Origin: a bacterium CG_4_9_14_3_um_filter_65_15
Lineage (GTDB): Bacteria; Krumholzibacteriota; Krumholzibacteriia; LZORAL124-64-63
DNA: 64,000 bases
Assembly: GCA_002790835.1 (NCBI GenBank)
Contig: PFVX01000022.1
Coordinates: forward strand, 1-64,000
Reading direction: 5' to 3'
Below the pieces are notes generated by a model. That model made no database searches. It was not told where the DNA came from and saw nothing but the letters and a program-made list of their open reading frames with translations. A program made the position numbers and the translations under genes. Each line of letters opens with the position of its first letter. Within the stretch, counting starts at the first letter, position 1. Of the stretch, positions 28,801 to 38,752 are shown one piece after another.

Positions 28801-29146
28801 GATGGGTGGGCATCAGGTCGAGGATGTCCAGGTGGTAACAGGCTGCGAGGTGGCCGGGCGGCAGCTCGGGAGCGGGTACGGTCCGCCCATCTTCGGTCCA
28901 GATCACGCTTGAGGCGGCGCCCACACCGGTGAGGGTCCGGCCCGCGCTCTGCAGGCGCACCCGGATCTCCCGCTGCGGATCGGAGGAGAACCGCTTTGGC
29001 CACAGCAGCCAGGCCACGGCCCGGGCCACCGAACTCTTGCCCGACCCGTTGGGGCCGGTCAGAAGGTTCAGGCCCGGTTGCAGGTCGAAGCGGAATCCCG
29101 GTTCGATGCCGGGCAGGCGGGTGACGCCGATTTCAAGAAGATCCAC
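25889..29146 (-). CDS. SMC/Rad50-like ATPase (YhaN-like)
   Basis: GPNGSGKSSVARAVAWLLWP Walker A, long coiled-coil, LFLDDALTTSD Walker B; GTG start at 29146 after AGGAGG. Confidence 0.88.
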   Translation of the reverse strand: MDLLEIGVTRLPGIEPGFRFDLQPGLNLLTGPNGSGKSSVARAVAWLLWPKRFSSDPQREIRVRLQSAGRTLTGVGAASSVIWTEDGRTVPAPELPPGHLAACYHLDILDLMPTHLDGDDADLARRLTVDLAGGLDTAGLRDSLFTTSGLSIRVLKRDLEEARRRVRTITSRQEALDQDRRKLKNLERDSGQARLARERRDLLAALRDRRDLERELEDLRSELGALAPGAARMGAQDLDLFDQRRQDLQNVRAELENARSRCDDLQGKLPADPPTSAPDQAGDRAELEGRITELKEAEARLDQARRTVAEWSGAESTSGLSDSDSVAGDLDADTVRRIQDAWEKYRDRRAIADGLRDLGDHAPAGAPQRTWVLGIAPAMTALIGLALMFLAPDLRLWGGVVCALGLAGGIILVATRRGSPVTGAEHELRLRDAELKRDQARSRLTDLLQAHGVSLDLEDADGFLVLDRVRNAQDERRRLAKARSAEAAARQQRDLVRDAVNTLLVRLGRPTVDDGEAARGALVRLDREWSDRAQLGQDLAAARLECDRLERLGQRYEQDDEELFRSLELDADHRNRRDLEQLQRAGSRHHDLVDRIKETEGRLQQLDRGLAALDRFFPDDDPRQWEPGAIAERLLQEEDLAARADEINTSIGALSAELEAASQGHDLESALADEARLEGNLAATWRTRLEDGLGCLLLDEVSREYSNTTRPDALDRAEDLLDLITGLPYTLACSPLADGQSTFVVHDPDTRLDLDLARLSTGTRTQLLLAVRMGFLAAQNIPDHPPLFLDDALTTSDPERFAAAVVGLGRIAREKGLQIISICARPSEVDAWRKILARENLDPPHVVDLAEVRKTAAATPPDILSVWSEERRADLLPPDPAGMDGAAYAAALQVPQPGLFDEPEALHLFYLLSGDLPLLHRLLTAGVSTVGRWRQAKVQLAEGGTVTPAETERLDAVVKLWHQFLPLWRRGRPPRITPQILQESVLGSSGLLPQIQEFREKVCGSGKELIAGLREKKVKRLQQAKVNELESDLRQAGYIVDDVPPGPDDVIRKLTTDSQSWPAPLRPDTQTIHLLVDRLAKTLLP

Positions 29147-30443
29147 GACGGACCTCCTGGTCGGCTGTGCGGGCATCGAGGATGCGGTAGGCCTGTTGCA
29201 CCAGGATCTCGCGGAGTTCGGCCCGGCCCAATTCCTTGTGCTCGGCGGAGAGGTGGGCGAAGTCCTGGTGCGCCTGCAGGTCGCCCAGGGCAACCTGGGC
29301 CTGCGCAAGGATGCGGCCGGCCGGTTCGCCGTCGGGGTCGTCCTGCAGAGCCAAGATGGCCCGGGCCAGCAGGGCGGTGGGGTCATCGCGCCGGGCGATC
29401 TGCTGCAGGTCATGGTCACCGGTGACCCGGGACCGGAGTCGCTGGACGAAGAGCCGGACGCCATCGGCCGAAGTGGACAGGCTCGGCAGGTCCCAGGCGC
29501 CGATGGTGTGCGCAATCTGCATGGGGTGCGCCACCCGTCCGGTCAATTCCATCCGAAAACCCAAAGCCTGCAGTTCCTCTGCCTCGGGAGCGGCCCGCCG
29601 CCACTCGAGCATGGCCTTGAGGATGGCGGGGGCCAGGCTTTCGCGGGGGTCGACAAGATCGGGGCAAGGCAGTTGCCGGTGTTCCCAGCGCAGGGGGGCC
29701 AGGGGCAACCGCTCGGCGGTCCACTGCCCCCGCGCATCCAGGCCGGCCAGCACCGGGCCGTGGACCCCCGTCTCGCTGGGGTCAAGGGGCGTGAGGGATC
29801 CCAGGTACATGGGGGACCCATCGGCGGCCACGGGGTCGGGCCGGTGGATGTGGCCGAGAAACCAGCGCGAATACCCCACGGCCCGCAGGGCGCTCGCGGT
29901 CACGGGAGCGTAGCGGCTGGAGGGGTCTTCCAGGTCGGCGTGGAGCAGCCCCACGGTGACTTCTGCGGCCTGGGGCGCAGGCGGGGGAGAATCGAGGGGA
30001 CTGGTGGCGTGATGGCGGTCGGGAAACGACCAACCGACGATGCGGATCGGCAGGGATGCGCCGCTGCGTACCAGGTGGGAACTCCAGGTTCCCCCCGCTC
30101 CCAGCAGGTGGAAGCCTTCTCCCAGTTCGGCGGCCAAGCGGGGCAGGGTCCGGGTGTCGTGATTGCCGGCCACGGCCACGACCTGGATGTTCTGCTCCAG
30201 CAGCGACCGCATGGCGGCATCCAGGGCGCCGTAGGCCTCGAACAGGTCGTTGGAGCCTTCCACCAGATCCCCGGCGAAGGCCACGGCCTGGACCCGATGG
30301 CGGACCGCGGCGTCGACGACCCGCTGCAGGGCGGCGGCGGGCCCGTAGGTTTCCGGCCCGAGCTCATCGGGCAGACCGGTGGGACGGCGTCCGAGATGCA
30401 TGTCGCCGACCAGGAGAATGCGAGTGGAAAGATCCGGGGACAA
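29133..30443 (-). CDS. SbcD/YhaO-like metallophosphoesterase
   Basis: RILLVGDMHLG, AGDLVEG, VAGNHDTRTL, LGHIHRPDP. Confidence 0.9.
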   Translation of the reverse strand: MSPDLSTRILLVGDMHLGRRPTGLPDELGPETYGPAAALQRVVDAAVRHRVQAVAFAGDLVEGSNDLFEAYGALDAAMRSLLEQNIQVVAVAGNHDTRTLPRLAAELGEGFHLLGAGGTWSSHLVRSGASLPIRIVGWSFPDRHHATSPLDSPPPAPQAAEVTVGLLHADLEDPSSRYAPVTASALRAVGYSRWFLGHIHRPDPVAADGSPMYLGSLTPLDPSETGVHGPVLAGLDARGQWTAERLPLAPLRWEHRQLPCPDLVDPRESLAPAILKAMLEWRRAAPEAEELQALGFRMELTGRVAHPMQIAHTIGAWDLPSLSTSADGVRLFVQRLRSRVTGDHDLQQIARRDDPTALLARAILALQDDPDGEPAGRILAQAQVALGDLQAHQDFAHLSAEHKELGRAELREILVQQAYRILDARTADQEVRRGSS

Positions 30444-30531
30444 TGGGCGCGCTCCAGGGAAAAATTCTTCCCTCCCATTATGATGCGCGCCGCAGGCACT
30501 GTCCAGCGCCCGCTGGGGAGAATGGGGGAAA

Positions 30532-31443
30532 TCAGTCCAGGAGCTTGAGGATCTCCATGGATTGTTCGATTTCCGCCTCGATGGCCGAGCGATGCAGGTC
30601 GAAGTCGTCGAGGGAGAATTCCAGAAGTTTGAGGGCGTCCTGCGAACACTTCTTGGGAGCCCAGGCTCCCGGCGCTCCGAGGTCCATCTGGTAGGACAGG
30701 AAATCGGCCACGTGCACCAGAGACGCCAAGTGAGGAGCCTTGGTTGCGGTAATGGGCAAGTGGTGGCAGTTCACGGCATCGGAGATGTGGGGAGGGAATT
30801 TCCACTGCTTGAACACCGTCTTGGCGATCATCGCGTGATGGGACTGGAAGAGGGCCTTTTCGCACTCGAACCAGGACAGGTGCAGCTCTTTGGCCGCATA
30901 GCAGACCTCATCGAAATCCTCGGGGAAGTAACGCTTCTCGATGAGTTTGCCGGCGTCGTGGAGCAATCCGGCGACGAAGGCCTCCTCGGCCTGCTGGATA
31001 TTCAGGACCGGTGCCAGGACCTTGCAGATACTGGCCACGGCGACGCTGTGCCGCCAGTACTGGGCCATGTCCAGGTGAGGGTTGGACTCCTCGTCCTTGA
31101 AGTAGTCGAAAACACTGATGGCCAGGGCCGCGCTGCGCACGGCCTGGAAGCCGAGAATCACCACGGCGCGGCTGATGGTGTTGATGTGCTTGCTGTAGCC
31201 GTAGAAGGCGGAATTGACCAGGTGCAGGACCTTGGCGGTCAGGGCCTGATCCTGGGAAATGATCTCCGCGACCCGGGACACGCTGACTTCCGGGTCCTGC
31301 ATCTGCTGAAACAGTGCCTGATAAATCACCGGGAGGGTGGGGATCTCGGTGATGATCCCCTTAAGTTCCCGGGGGTGAAGATCCATCAGAGATTTTGTCA
31401 TCGCGGACGTCACAGTCTTCTCCTCGAAGATGGGCGTGCTCAT
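30532..31443 (-). CDS. HDOD domain protein
   Basis: IPTLPVIYQALFQQMQDPEVSVSRVAEIISQDQALTAKVLHLVNSAFYG, GLLHDAGKLI. Confidence 0.9.
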   Translation of the reverse strand: MSTPIFEEKTVTSAMTKSLMDLHPRELKGIITEIPTLPVIYQALFQQMQDPEVSVSRVAEIISQDQALTAKVLHLVNSAFYGYSKHINTISRAVVILGFQAVRSAALAISVFDYFKDEESNPHLDMAQYWRHSVAVASICKVLAPVLNIQQAEEAFVAGLLHDAGKLIEKRYFPEDFDEVCYAAKELHLSWFECEKALFQSHHAMIAKTVFKQWKFPPHISDAVNCHHLPITATKAPHLASLVHVADFLSYQMDLGAPGAWAPKKCSQDALKLLEFSLDDFDLHRSAIEAEIEQSMEILKLLD

Positions 31444-31491
31444 GCTAGGTAACTTCTTTATCGGAAGGGGAAACAAGGTGATTAAGGAAAA

Positions 31492-32547
31492 TCAGGAGGA
31501 AAATACCAGGTGGGGATCGCCGGTTGCATGGGCGGTGACCTCGCCGATGACGGAGGCGGCAAGCACTCGGGATTCCTTTGTACCGGCGATCATCTCATCC
31601 AGCCGATCGGCGGCCACGGCCACGAGCAAGCCGCCGCTGGTCTGCGGATCGTTGAGCAGACCGATCATGTCCTCGCCCAATTCCTGGGCGTAGCGGATCC
31701 GACCGGCGGTGAACCGGGAGTTGGAAACCGTTCCCCCGCAGGTGAAACCCTGGCCGCAGAATTCCACCGCATCGGGCAGCAGGGGCAGGGCGGAGCAGAT
31801 GATGGTCAAGGTGGCATCCGACCCGGTTGCCATTTCCAGGGCATGGCCGGTGAGGCCGAAACCGGTCACGTCGGTGCAGGCGGAGGCGCCGAGGTCGAAC
31901 AACCGCATACCGATGTCGTTGAGCGTGGTCATGGTCGTGATCAAGGCTTCACTGTGGATTTCATTCAGCAGGCCCTTCTTCATGGCGGCCACCAGCGCGC
32001 CGGTCCCCAGGGGCTTGGTCAGGACCAGCTTGTCCCCGGGCCGGGCGGAGCTGTTGCGCAGCAGGCGGCGGGGATCCACCACGCCGGTCACGCTGAGCCC
32101 GAATTTGACCTCCTCGTCGCGCACGGTGTGACCGCCGGCCACGGAGCAACCGGCCCGCCGACACACGTCGGCACCGCCGGCCAGGATCTCGCCCAGAACG
32201 GAGTTGGGCAGCCCGGCCGGGGGATACCCCAGCAGGTTCAGGGCCATCAGCGGGGTGGCGCCCATGGCGTAGATGTCGCTCAGGGAGTTGGCGGCGGCGA
32301 CCTGTCCGAAGGTGAAAGGATCGTCCACCACCGGAGTGATGAAGTCGGCGGTGGATACCACGGCCCGCTCGGCGTCCAGACGGTAGACTCCGGCGTCGTC
32401 CGCCGTCTCGAATCCGACCAGCAGGTCGTCCGAGTTGGTGGCTTGAATGGATCCCAGGATTTCGCTCAAGTCCCCCGGACTCAATTTGGCCGCTCAGCCG
32501 GCGCTTTTGGCGAAGCGAGTCAGGGCGATTCGTTGGGATTCGCGCAT
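31492..32547 (-). CDS. selD: Selenide, water dikinase (selenophosphate synthetase), selenocysteine-containing; TGA complement(32494..32496) read as Sec18
   Basis: ATG 32547 after GGAGGTG: MRESQRIALTRFAKSAG-U-AAKLSPGDLSEILGSIQ... continuing in frame through the TGA into the 330-aa ORF. Confidence 0.92.
32466..32484 (-). promoter_or_regulatory. Candidate bacterial SECIS hairpin of selD
   Basis: UUGAGUCC-GGG-GGACUUGA, starting 10 nt after the UGA; loop begins with G. Confidence 0.6.
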
Positions 32548-32582
32548 GGTTTTTCACCTCCTTTCCTCGGACAGATTACCGC

Positions 32583-32625
32583 TAACCGGTTGATTGTCAA
32601 CCCCCTCCATTGATAACTGGTTATC
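32583..32625. promoter_or_regulatory. Two related dyads upstream of selD: AACCGGTT (32584-32591) and GATAACTGGTTATC (32612-32625)
   Basis: Shared core TAACYGGTT, about 31 bp apart, in the divergent intergenic region. Confidence 0.4.
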
Positions 32626-32770
32626 TGTATCATAATAAATAATCAAATAGTAAAGAAAATGAATTGACAAAATCATACTCCTTTAGGATGGTATTAGCGG
32701 CCCGGAGCGCGGCGTCCCCCTCCCGCCCGGATCTCAAGGTCATGGGAATCCCCTTCCCAGCGGCCCCCCA

Positions 32771-33862
32771 ATGAGAGGAGCTTGCCATGTCAAGCCGGAT
32801 ATCTCGCCCATCCTACTGATCCTCCTGTTCACCCTCATTCTCCTCGTCGGAAAGGCGCCTTCAAGTCGCGCCTGGGCATCCGGGGATTTCGTCCTGCTTG
32901 TCAACAACGACCTGGGCATGCACTGCATGAACCAGAGCCACAAGTACCTGTCCATCCTGCCGCCTTACAACAATCTCCAGGCCCAGATCATTCTCAAGGG
33001 TGACGCCACCCGCAAGCCGCGAATCATCACCGGGACATACATCACCGGTTCGGAGCTGACCTACTCCATTCCCGGCAACACCTACTCCGTGGGCAAGACC
33101 GATTTCTGGACCTACGACCAACACCTGTTCGGGGTCGACCTGCCGGACAACGTCGGCCTGACCGGCAACGGTCTGACGGGATCCTTCACCCCGATCGCCA
33201 ACGGGTTCATCGCCACCGGGATTCCGGTGACGCCGTTCCCCGACGCCACACCGACCGTTGAGCATCCGTACCAGAAGGCCTTGATCGAACTGACGGATTC
33301 CGACGGCACCGTGCTGGTCCGAAGCACACCGGTGATCCCGGTCTCGGTGGAAGTGAACTGCGTGACCAGCGGACTCCGGGGTTGGCCGCGTGTCAGCACT
33401 GCCATCCCGGGCCCAACACCCGCTGCCTGCGCGGCACCATGGCCAATGACCACAACATGATCTGCCCGGATTGCCGCGGCACCATGGCCAACGTGGCCAG
33501 CACCATCCGCAACGGCCGCATTCCCTGGCTCGAGGAGCCGGCCTGCAGTTCCTGCCATACGAGCCGGTACGGCGAACCTGCGGGCAAGCTGTACCGCAAC
33601 TCCCGCGGCCACGGCGGGGTGATGTGCACGGGCTGCCACAACAGTCCCCACGCCATCTTCCCCAGCCGCGAAGAGAACGACAACCAGGTCATGGTCGATC
33701 TGCAGGGACACGCGGGCACGCTCAGCGATTGCACCGTGTGCCATGGCATCACTCCCTCGGGTGACGGACCGCAGCGGACGCAACGTTTCCCCCGGCGTGT
33801 ACTTCGTGCGCCGGGACGACGGCAGCACCCATGCGGCCGGCAAGATCGTGGTGGTCAACTGA
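32771..33862 (+). pseudogene. Broken multihaem cytochrome c gene with FlgD-like C-terminal tag
   Basis: Frame 2 N-terminus (signal peptide, NNDLGMHCMNQSHKYLSILPPYNNLQAQI), frame 1 haem section (CQHCH, CPDCR, CSSCH, CTGCH, CTVCH), then frame 2 again (VTDRSGRNVSPGVYFVRRDDGSTHAAGKIVVVN*). Confidence 0.8.
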
Positions 33863-33937
33863 GCCTCCGGGGGAGCCGTCGGGCCACCTGGAGAAGGACT
33901 GGATGGTTCCCCATGATGTTTGTTCGTCCTGTGAAAA

Positions 33938-33968
33938 AGCCCGATCCCCATGCGGGGGACCGGGCTTG
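33938..33968 (-). terminator. Terminator after glnS
   Basis: Stem AAGCCCGATCCCC/GGGGGACCGGGCTT; on the minus strand followed by TTTTT. Confidence 0.75.
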
Positions 33969-33987
33969 GGAAAGGATGGCATGGCCG

Positions 33988-35751
33988 CTAACCCGTCTTG
34001 CCGCCCGCCTCCAACTTGGCCCAGCTGTCCTTGAGGGTCACGGTGCGGTTGAACACCGGGCGACCGGGCTGGGAATCCTGCGGGTCGGCGAAGAAATACC
34101 CCTGCCGCATGAACTGGCAGCGGTATCCGGGCTCGACGCCGCCCAGTCCCGGTTCCAGCTTGCACCCCGTCAGCACTTCCAGGGAATTCGGGTTCAGGTT
34201 GTCGAGGTAGTTGCCGCCCTGATCGGGGAAGGGCTCGCGGAACAGGTTGTCGTAGAGCCGGACCTCGGCGTCCACCGCGTGATCGGCGGAGACCCAGTGC
34301 AGGGTGCCCTTGACCTTGCGCCCGTCGGGCGAGTCGCCGCCGCGGGTCTCGGGATCGTAGGAGCAGCGAAGTTCGACCACTTCGCCGGTGTCCGGGTCCT
34401 TGACTACCGCGTCGCAGGTGATGAAGTAGGCGTGCTTCAGACGCACCTCGGCGCCGGGCTTGAGGCGGAAGAACTTGCGCGGGGCCTCCTCGCGGAAGTC
34501 GTCCTGCTCGATCCAGATTTCACGGCTGAAGGGCACTTCGCGCGTCCCGGAAGCGGGATCCTCGGGGTTGTTCACGCACTCGATCTGCTCGACCTGACCC
34601 TCGGGATAGTTGGTGATGACGACCTTCAACGGCCTGAGCACGGCCATCACCCGGTCGGCGGTCTGGTTCAGCTCCTCGCGCAGCGCCCACTTGAGCAGGT
34701 CCAGATCCACGGTGGAGCTTCGCTTGGCGATGCCGATCCGCTCGTTGAAGTTGCGGATGGACGAGGGCGTGTAGCCCAGGCGCCGCAGCCCGCTGATGGT
34801 GGGCATGCGGGGGTCGTCCCAGCCCGAGACGTGGCCCTCCTGCACCAGCTTCAACAGCTTGCGCTTGCTCATCACGGTGTAGGTCAGGTTCAGGCGGGCG
34901 AACTCGATCTGCCTGGGTTTGTGCGGCACCGGCAGGTTCTCGATGAACCAGTCGTACAGCGGCCGGTTGACCTCGAACTCCAGGGTGCAGATCGAATGGG
35001 TGATGCCTTCGATGGCATCGCTCTGGCCGTGGGCGAAATCATAGAACGGGTAGATGCACCACTGGTCGCCGGTGCGGTGGTGATGGACCTTGCGGATCCG
35101 GTAGAGCAGGGGGTCGCGCATCTTCATGTTGGAATGGGCCATGTCGATCTTGGCCCGCAGGGTGTACTGGCCCTCGTCGAACTCGCCGTTCTTCATGCCC
35201 TCGAACAGGCGCAGGCTTTCCTCCGCAGGGCGCTCGCGATCGGGGCTGGGTCTTCCGGGTTCGGTGACCGTCCCGCGATAGGCGCGCACATCCTCCAGGG
35301 ACTGGCTGCAGACGAAGGCCTTGCCCGCGGTGATCAGGTGGACCGCCCAGGCGTAGAGCTGGTCGAAGTAGTCGCTGGCGAAGAACTCGCGGTCTTCCCA
35401 GTCGGCGCCCAGCCAGCGCAGGTCAGCCTTGATCGATTCGACGTACTCCGTCTCTTCCTTCTCGGGATTGGTGTCGTCGAAGCGCAGGTTGAACTTGCCG
35501 CCGAATTCCTGGGCGATGCCATAGTTCAGCAGGATGGCCTTGGAATGGCCGATGTGGAGGTAGCCGTTGGGCTCGGGGGGAAAGCGCGTGTGGACCCGGC
35601 CCTCGTTGCGTCCGGCGGCCAGATCGTCTTTGACGATGGCGCGGATGAAGTCCACGTTCTCGTTTTCCTGCTCCCGGTCGGGAACCGGAGCGCCGGTTTT
35701 GCGGTCGTCGTTCATGTCGCCGGAACCATCTTCTGCTGGGGTGGACGCCAT
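33988..35751 (-). CDS. glnS: Glutaminyl-tRNA synthetase
   Basis: [35 protein letters not shown]. Confidence 0.96.
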   Translation of the reverse strand: MASTPAEDGSGDMNDDRKTGAPVPDREQENENVDFIRAIVKDDLAAGRNEGRVHTRFPPEPNGYLHIGHSKAILLNYGIAQEFGGKFNLRFDDTNPEKEETEYVESIKADLRWLGADWEDREFFASDYFDQLYAWAVHLITAGKAFVCSQSLEDVRAYRGTVTEPGRPSPDRERPAEESLRLFEGMKNGEFDEGQYTLRAKIDMAHSNMKMRDPLLYRIRKVHHHRTGDQWCIYPFYDFAHGQSDAIEGITHSICTLEFEVNRPLYDWFIENLPVPHKPRQIEFARLNLTYTVMSKRKLLKLVQEGHVSGWDDPRMPTISGLRRLGYTPSSIRNFNERIGIAKRSSTVDLDLLKWALREELNQTADRVMAVLRPLKVVITNYPEGQVEQIECVNNPEDPASGTREVPFSREIWIEQDDFREEAPRKFFRLKPGAEVRLKHAYFITCDAVVKDPDTGEVVELRCSYDPETRGGDSPDGRKVKGTLHWVSADHAVDAEVRLYDNLFREPFPDQGGNYLDNLNPNSLEVLTGCKLEPGLGGVEPGYRCQFMRQGYFFADPQDSQPGRPVFNRTVTLKDSWAKLEAGGKTG

Positions 35752-35828
35752 GGCCCCTTGCGGGAACCGGAGGCTTCAAGCTAATTCCCAGCATACCGGA
35801 TGTCCACGCCTCATGCCAAGGAGACCCC

Positions 35829-36605
35829 ATGTCCCTGCGAACCCACATCCACCACGGATGGGCCGAACTGGTGCTTGCGGACCCTCCCCGCAACGTTTTG
35901 CACGCGGACCTGCTGCGGGGTCTGGCCGAAACCCTCGTTGAACTGGCCGCGGAGGCTCCGGTGTTATTGCTGCGATCCCAGGGCCGACATTTTTCCACCG
36001 GTTACCCGATCGGAGACATTCCCGAGGAGATCTTCCACGAGGATGCCGAGGTGCGGGCGGCCACCCCGTTCGAAACGGTCATGCAGCGTCTGGTGGACTA
36101 TCCGGCGCCGGTGATCATGGCGGTGCAGGGCGACGCCTGGGGCGGGGCGGTGGAGATGCTGGCCTGCGCCGACCTCCGCGTGGCGGCCGCAGGGGTGCGG
36201 GTCGCGCTGACGCCGGCGCGACTGGGCCTGATCTACAGCCACACCGGATTGCGCCGCCTGGGGCGGGCTCTCGGCTCGCCTTTGTTGCGGGAGATGGTCC
36301 TGACGGGGTTGCCGGTGACGACGGACCGGTTGGAACGGACGGGATTCTTCAGCCGCGTGGTCACGGCCGAGGATCTGGAATCCTGCACGGGGGAAATGGT
36401 CGACGCCGTGCTGTGCGGCGGGCCCCAGGCCCTGCGGGGCACGCGCCACGTGCTGCGGATCCTTGAGGAGACCGAAAACTTGGCCCAGGAAGAGCTGGCG
36501 AAGATCGCCCGATTGCGGCACCGGTCGCGCCTGAGCGCGGAGTTCAATGATGCCCAGGCGGCGTTTCTGGAGGGCCGCCCGTCACCTTTTCGCAAAGGTG
36601 AATGA
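35829..36605 (+). CDS. Crotonase family protein, methylmalonyl-CoA decarboxylase-like
   Basis: VQGDAWGGAVEMLACADLRVAA ... LTPARLGLIYSHTGLRRLGR resembles ScpB/YgfG layout. Confidence 0.8.
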   Translation: MSLRTHIHHGWAELVLADPPRNVLHADLLRGLAETLVELAAEAPVLLLRSQGRHFSTGYPIGDIPEEIFHEDAEVRAATPFETVMQRLVDYPAPVIMAVQGDAWGGAVEMLACADLRVAAAGVRVALTPARLGLIYSHTGLRRLGRALGSPLLREMVLTGLPVTTDRLERTGFFSRVVTAEDLESCTGEMVDAVLCGGPQALRGTRHVLRILEETENLAQEELAKIARLRHRSRLSAEFNDAQAAFLEGRPSPFRKGE

Positions 36606-36611
36606 GACTGC

Positions 36612-37952
36612 TCAGAAGTTGAAACGGTCCATGAACTCGAAGCCCCATTTACCGCTGCTGGTGCGGGCGGCCTCGAAGCGCAGCTGCAGGGTGTCGAGGT
36701 TCAGGTGCAGCCCGGCGCCGGCGCTCTGAATGGCGCGGCCCGGGTCGTCTCCGTCGAACCACGCGTCTCCCGCGTCGCCGAAAAAGTGGATGCCCACGCC
36801 CACCAGTTCTCCCTGGGGCGAGATCGGCATCAGGAACAGCGGTACCCGATACTCCGCCGACAGCAGATACCCGTGCTCTCCTTCGCGTTGGCCGAAGGGG
36901 TAGCCGCGCACGGTTTCCGGTCCCCCGAAGAAGAGCGTGTTGTCCAGTTGCGTGGGCCCGTCCGTCGACCGTCCCCAGGCGTGGACCGCCAGGATGTGGT
37001 GCTTCCAGGGCAGGGGGACGAAGACGCGTCCGTCCAGGGACGATTCGAGATAGGAGGCGAAGTCGTCGCTGGACCAACTGCGCAGGCGAGCCTCGAGGAA
37101 GACTCCCCGCCGGGGGTAATAGGGATTGCTGCGGGAATCCACGCCGACGGCACCTTCGACCCGCCAGTACCCTTCGGTGTGAGCGGAGTAGGCAGCGGCA
37201 CCGGGAGCCGGGGGGTCGTTGTCCCGCAGGGGGAGGGCCCAGGCGTAGTCGTCCCGCTGCTCGAAGCTTCCGCGTGCCACCCCGGCGGCGGCGAAGAAGG
37301 GACCCCAGGCGTTGCGGATGGCGGCGGCCGCCTCCCACTTGCGAAAACGGGTGGGCCGGAAGGCGAAATCGGCCTGCTCGTAGCCTGCCTCGAGGTGCGC
37401 GGATAGGCCCGTGCGACCGAGGAACCAGGGCCGGTCCCAGGTCAGATGCCCCTGCTGCGCGTAGAGCCCGATTCCCTCGATGCGCAGGTTCTCGCCGTGG
37501 CCGCGGAAGTTCCGCTGCTCGACATAGGCGCCCAACAGGTACTTGAAGCGGCGGTCGTAGCGGACAATGGGGCCGTAGTAGGTCTTCAGATCCTCCTCGA
37601 CGGTGATCTCGAGCACGGCCTCGTCTTCGGTGTCGTCGTAGTCCACGTCAACGGTGCGGAAGAACCCCGAATCCTCCAGCCGGTCCCAGGCCGCTTCCAC
37701 GTCCTTTTGCGTGACGGGTTCGCCGATTCCCAATCCCATGATCCGCAGGATGACGGTCTCGTCCGTGTGGTGGTTGCCGTGGATGATGACTTGTCCCAGC
37801 GCGAGTGATTCTCGGTCGTGCAGGGGAAAGGAGAAGGTCTCCGGTGCGGATTGGGCGCAGACGGGGACGGCAAGCGATCCCGCCATGACGCAAACCAGCA
37901 CGGGAATGAGCACGGGGGCGGCGAGGGAACGCCATTTCAGGGAAGCGGACAT
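36612..37952 (-). CDS. Omp85-family outer-membrane protein with a single POTRA-like domain
   Basis: LGQVIIHGNHHTDETVILRIMGLGIGEPVTQKDVEAAWDRLEDSGFFRTVDV POTRA; FFGGPETVRGYPFGQREGEHGYLLSAEYRVPL barrel motif; C-terminal F. Confidence 0.88.
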   Translation of the reverse strand: MSASLKWRSLAAPVLIPVLVCVMAGSLAVPVCAQSAPETFSFPLHDRESLALGQVIIHGNHHTDETVILRIMGLGIGEPVTQKDVEAAWDRLEDSGFFRTVDVDYDDTEDEAVLEITVEEDLKTYYGPIVRYDRRFKYLLGAYVEQRNFRGHGENLRIEGIGLYAQQGHLTWDRPWFLGRTGLSAHLEAGYEQADFAFRPTRFRKWEAAAAIRNAWGPFFAAAGVARGSFEQRDDYAWALPLRDNDPPAPGAAAYSAHTEGYWRVEGAVGVDSRSNPYYPRRGVFLEARLRSWSSDDFASYLESSLDGRVFVPLPWKHHILAVHAWGRSTDGPTQLDNTLFFGGPETVRGYPFGQREGEHGYLLSAEYRVPLFLMPISPQGELVGVGIHFFGDAGDAWFDGDDPGRAIQSAGAGLHLNLDTLQLRFEAARTSSGKWGFEFMDRFNF

Positions 37953-37994
37953 GGTTCACCAGGTTGACGAGGGCGGACGATTGCCGGGAACACC

Positions 37995-38723
37995 TCAATT
38001 ATGCCTGAGGTCTTCCCTTTGTCCAGCAGTCTCCGTCGGGCTGGGGCCCTCCTCGCCGACGGAATGGCTGTTTCCGGGGGCGTAAAGGGACAGCCGGATA
38101 CAGGTCAGCCCGCAGGGTCCGAGATCCTGCTCCAGGATTTGCGGACCCAGGTCCACCAATCTGTTCTGGAGAGCGGCGAAATCCGAGGACGCCAAACCGC
38201 CAAGGGCGCAGGTCAGGGCGCGCGGCAGGCTCGCGCGCAGAAGCTGATCCACGAGACGACCCACGAAGGCGGGGTCGATGCATTTGTTGCCGGCCAGGAA
38301 GGTGGTGAAGAAGGCTCGCGGGTCGGCGATGGCGACCTCGGCGTTGCCCATGAGAGAGCAACCGGCTCCATTGTCCCAGAGCAGGGGGTCGGACCGGGAC
38401 CAGGCGAATTGCAGGTTTTCGCTTTGGTCCAGGAAGATCACGTGCTGGTCCGGGGCGATGGAGCCGGGCCCGGTTCCCACGGGTAGCAGATGGCGGCCCG
38501 CCGAGAGGAACCGGGACAGGCGGCTCCCCTCGGTGACCAGGGCCACCTGGTCTGCGCGAAGGTCCAATTGGATGGTGCGGCCGCGAAAGAAGCCCAGGTC
38601 CAGGGGGCCCTGCAGCGCGCCTTGATGGGGATCCAGCGACCAGGCCACCACATCGTCCTGGGCCGCGGATAAGGTCAGGGTCGTGACAGGTGTCTCGAAG
38701 TCGATGAGGGTCGGCCGTGGCAT
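37995..38723 (-). CDS. SPFH/YdjI-like protein (divergent)
   Basis: TIQLDLRADQVALVTEGSRLSRFLSAGRHLLPVG and IADPRAFFTTFLAGNKCIDPAFVGRLVDQLLRASLPRAL pattern; ATG 38723 after AAGGAG. Confidence 0.55.
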   Translation of the reverse strand: MPRPTLIDFETPVTTLTLSAAQDDVVAWSLDPHQGALQGPLDLGFFRGRTIQLDLRADQVALVTEGSRLSRFLSAGRHLLPVGTGPGSIAPDQHVIFLDQSENLQFAWSRSDPLLWDNGAGCSLMGNAEVAIADPRAFFTTFLAGNKCIDPAFVGRLVDQLLRASLPRALTCALGGLASSDFAALQNRLVDLGPQILEQDLGPCGLTCIRLSLYAPGNSHSVGEEGPSPTETAGQREDLRHN

Positions 38724-38752
38724 GTTGACTCCTTCATCCGGATCACCCGCAG

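Noticed and set aside
29147-29515. N-terminal 123 codons of ORF 25889..29515
   Set aside because: Overlaps the metallophosphoesterase gene; ATPase homology begins at GTG 29146 with a good RBS
33382-35784. 800-aa plus-strand ORF taken as one protein
   Set aside because: Only about its first 125 codons are the cytochrome fragment; the rest is antisense to glnS
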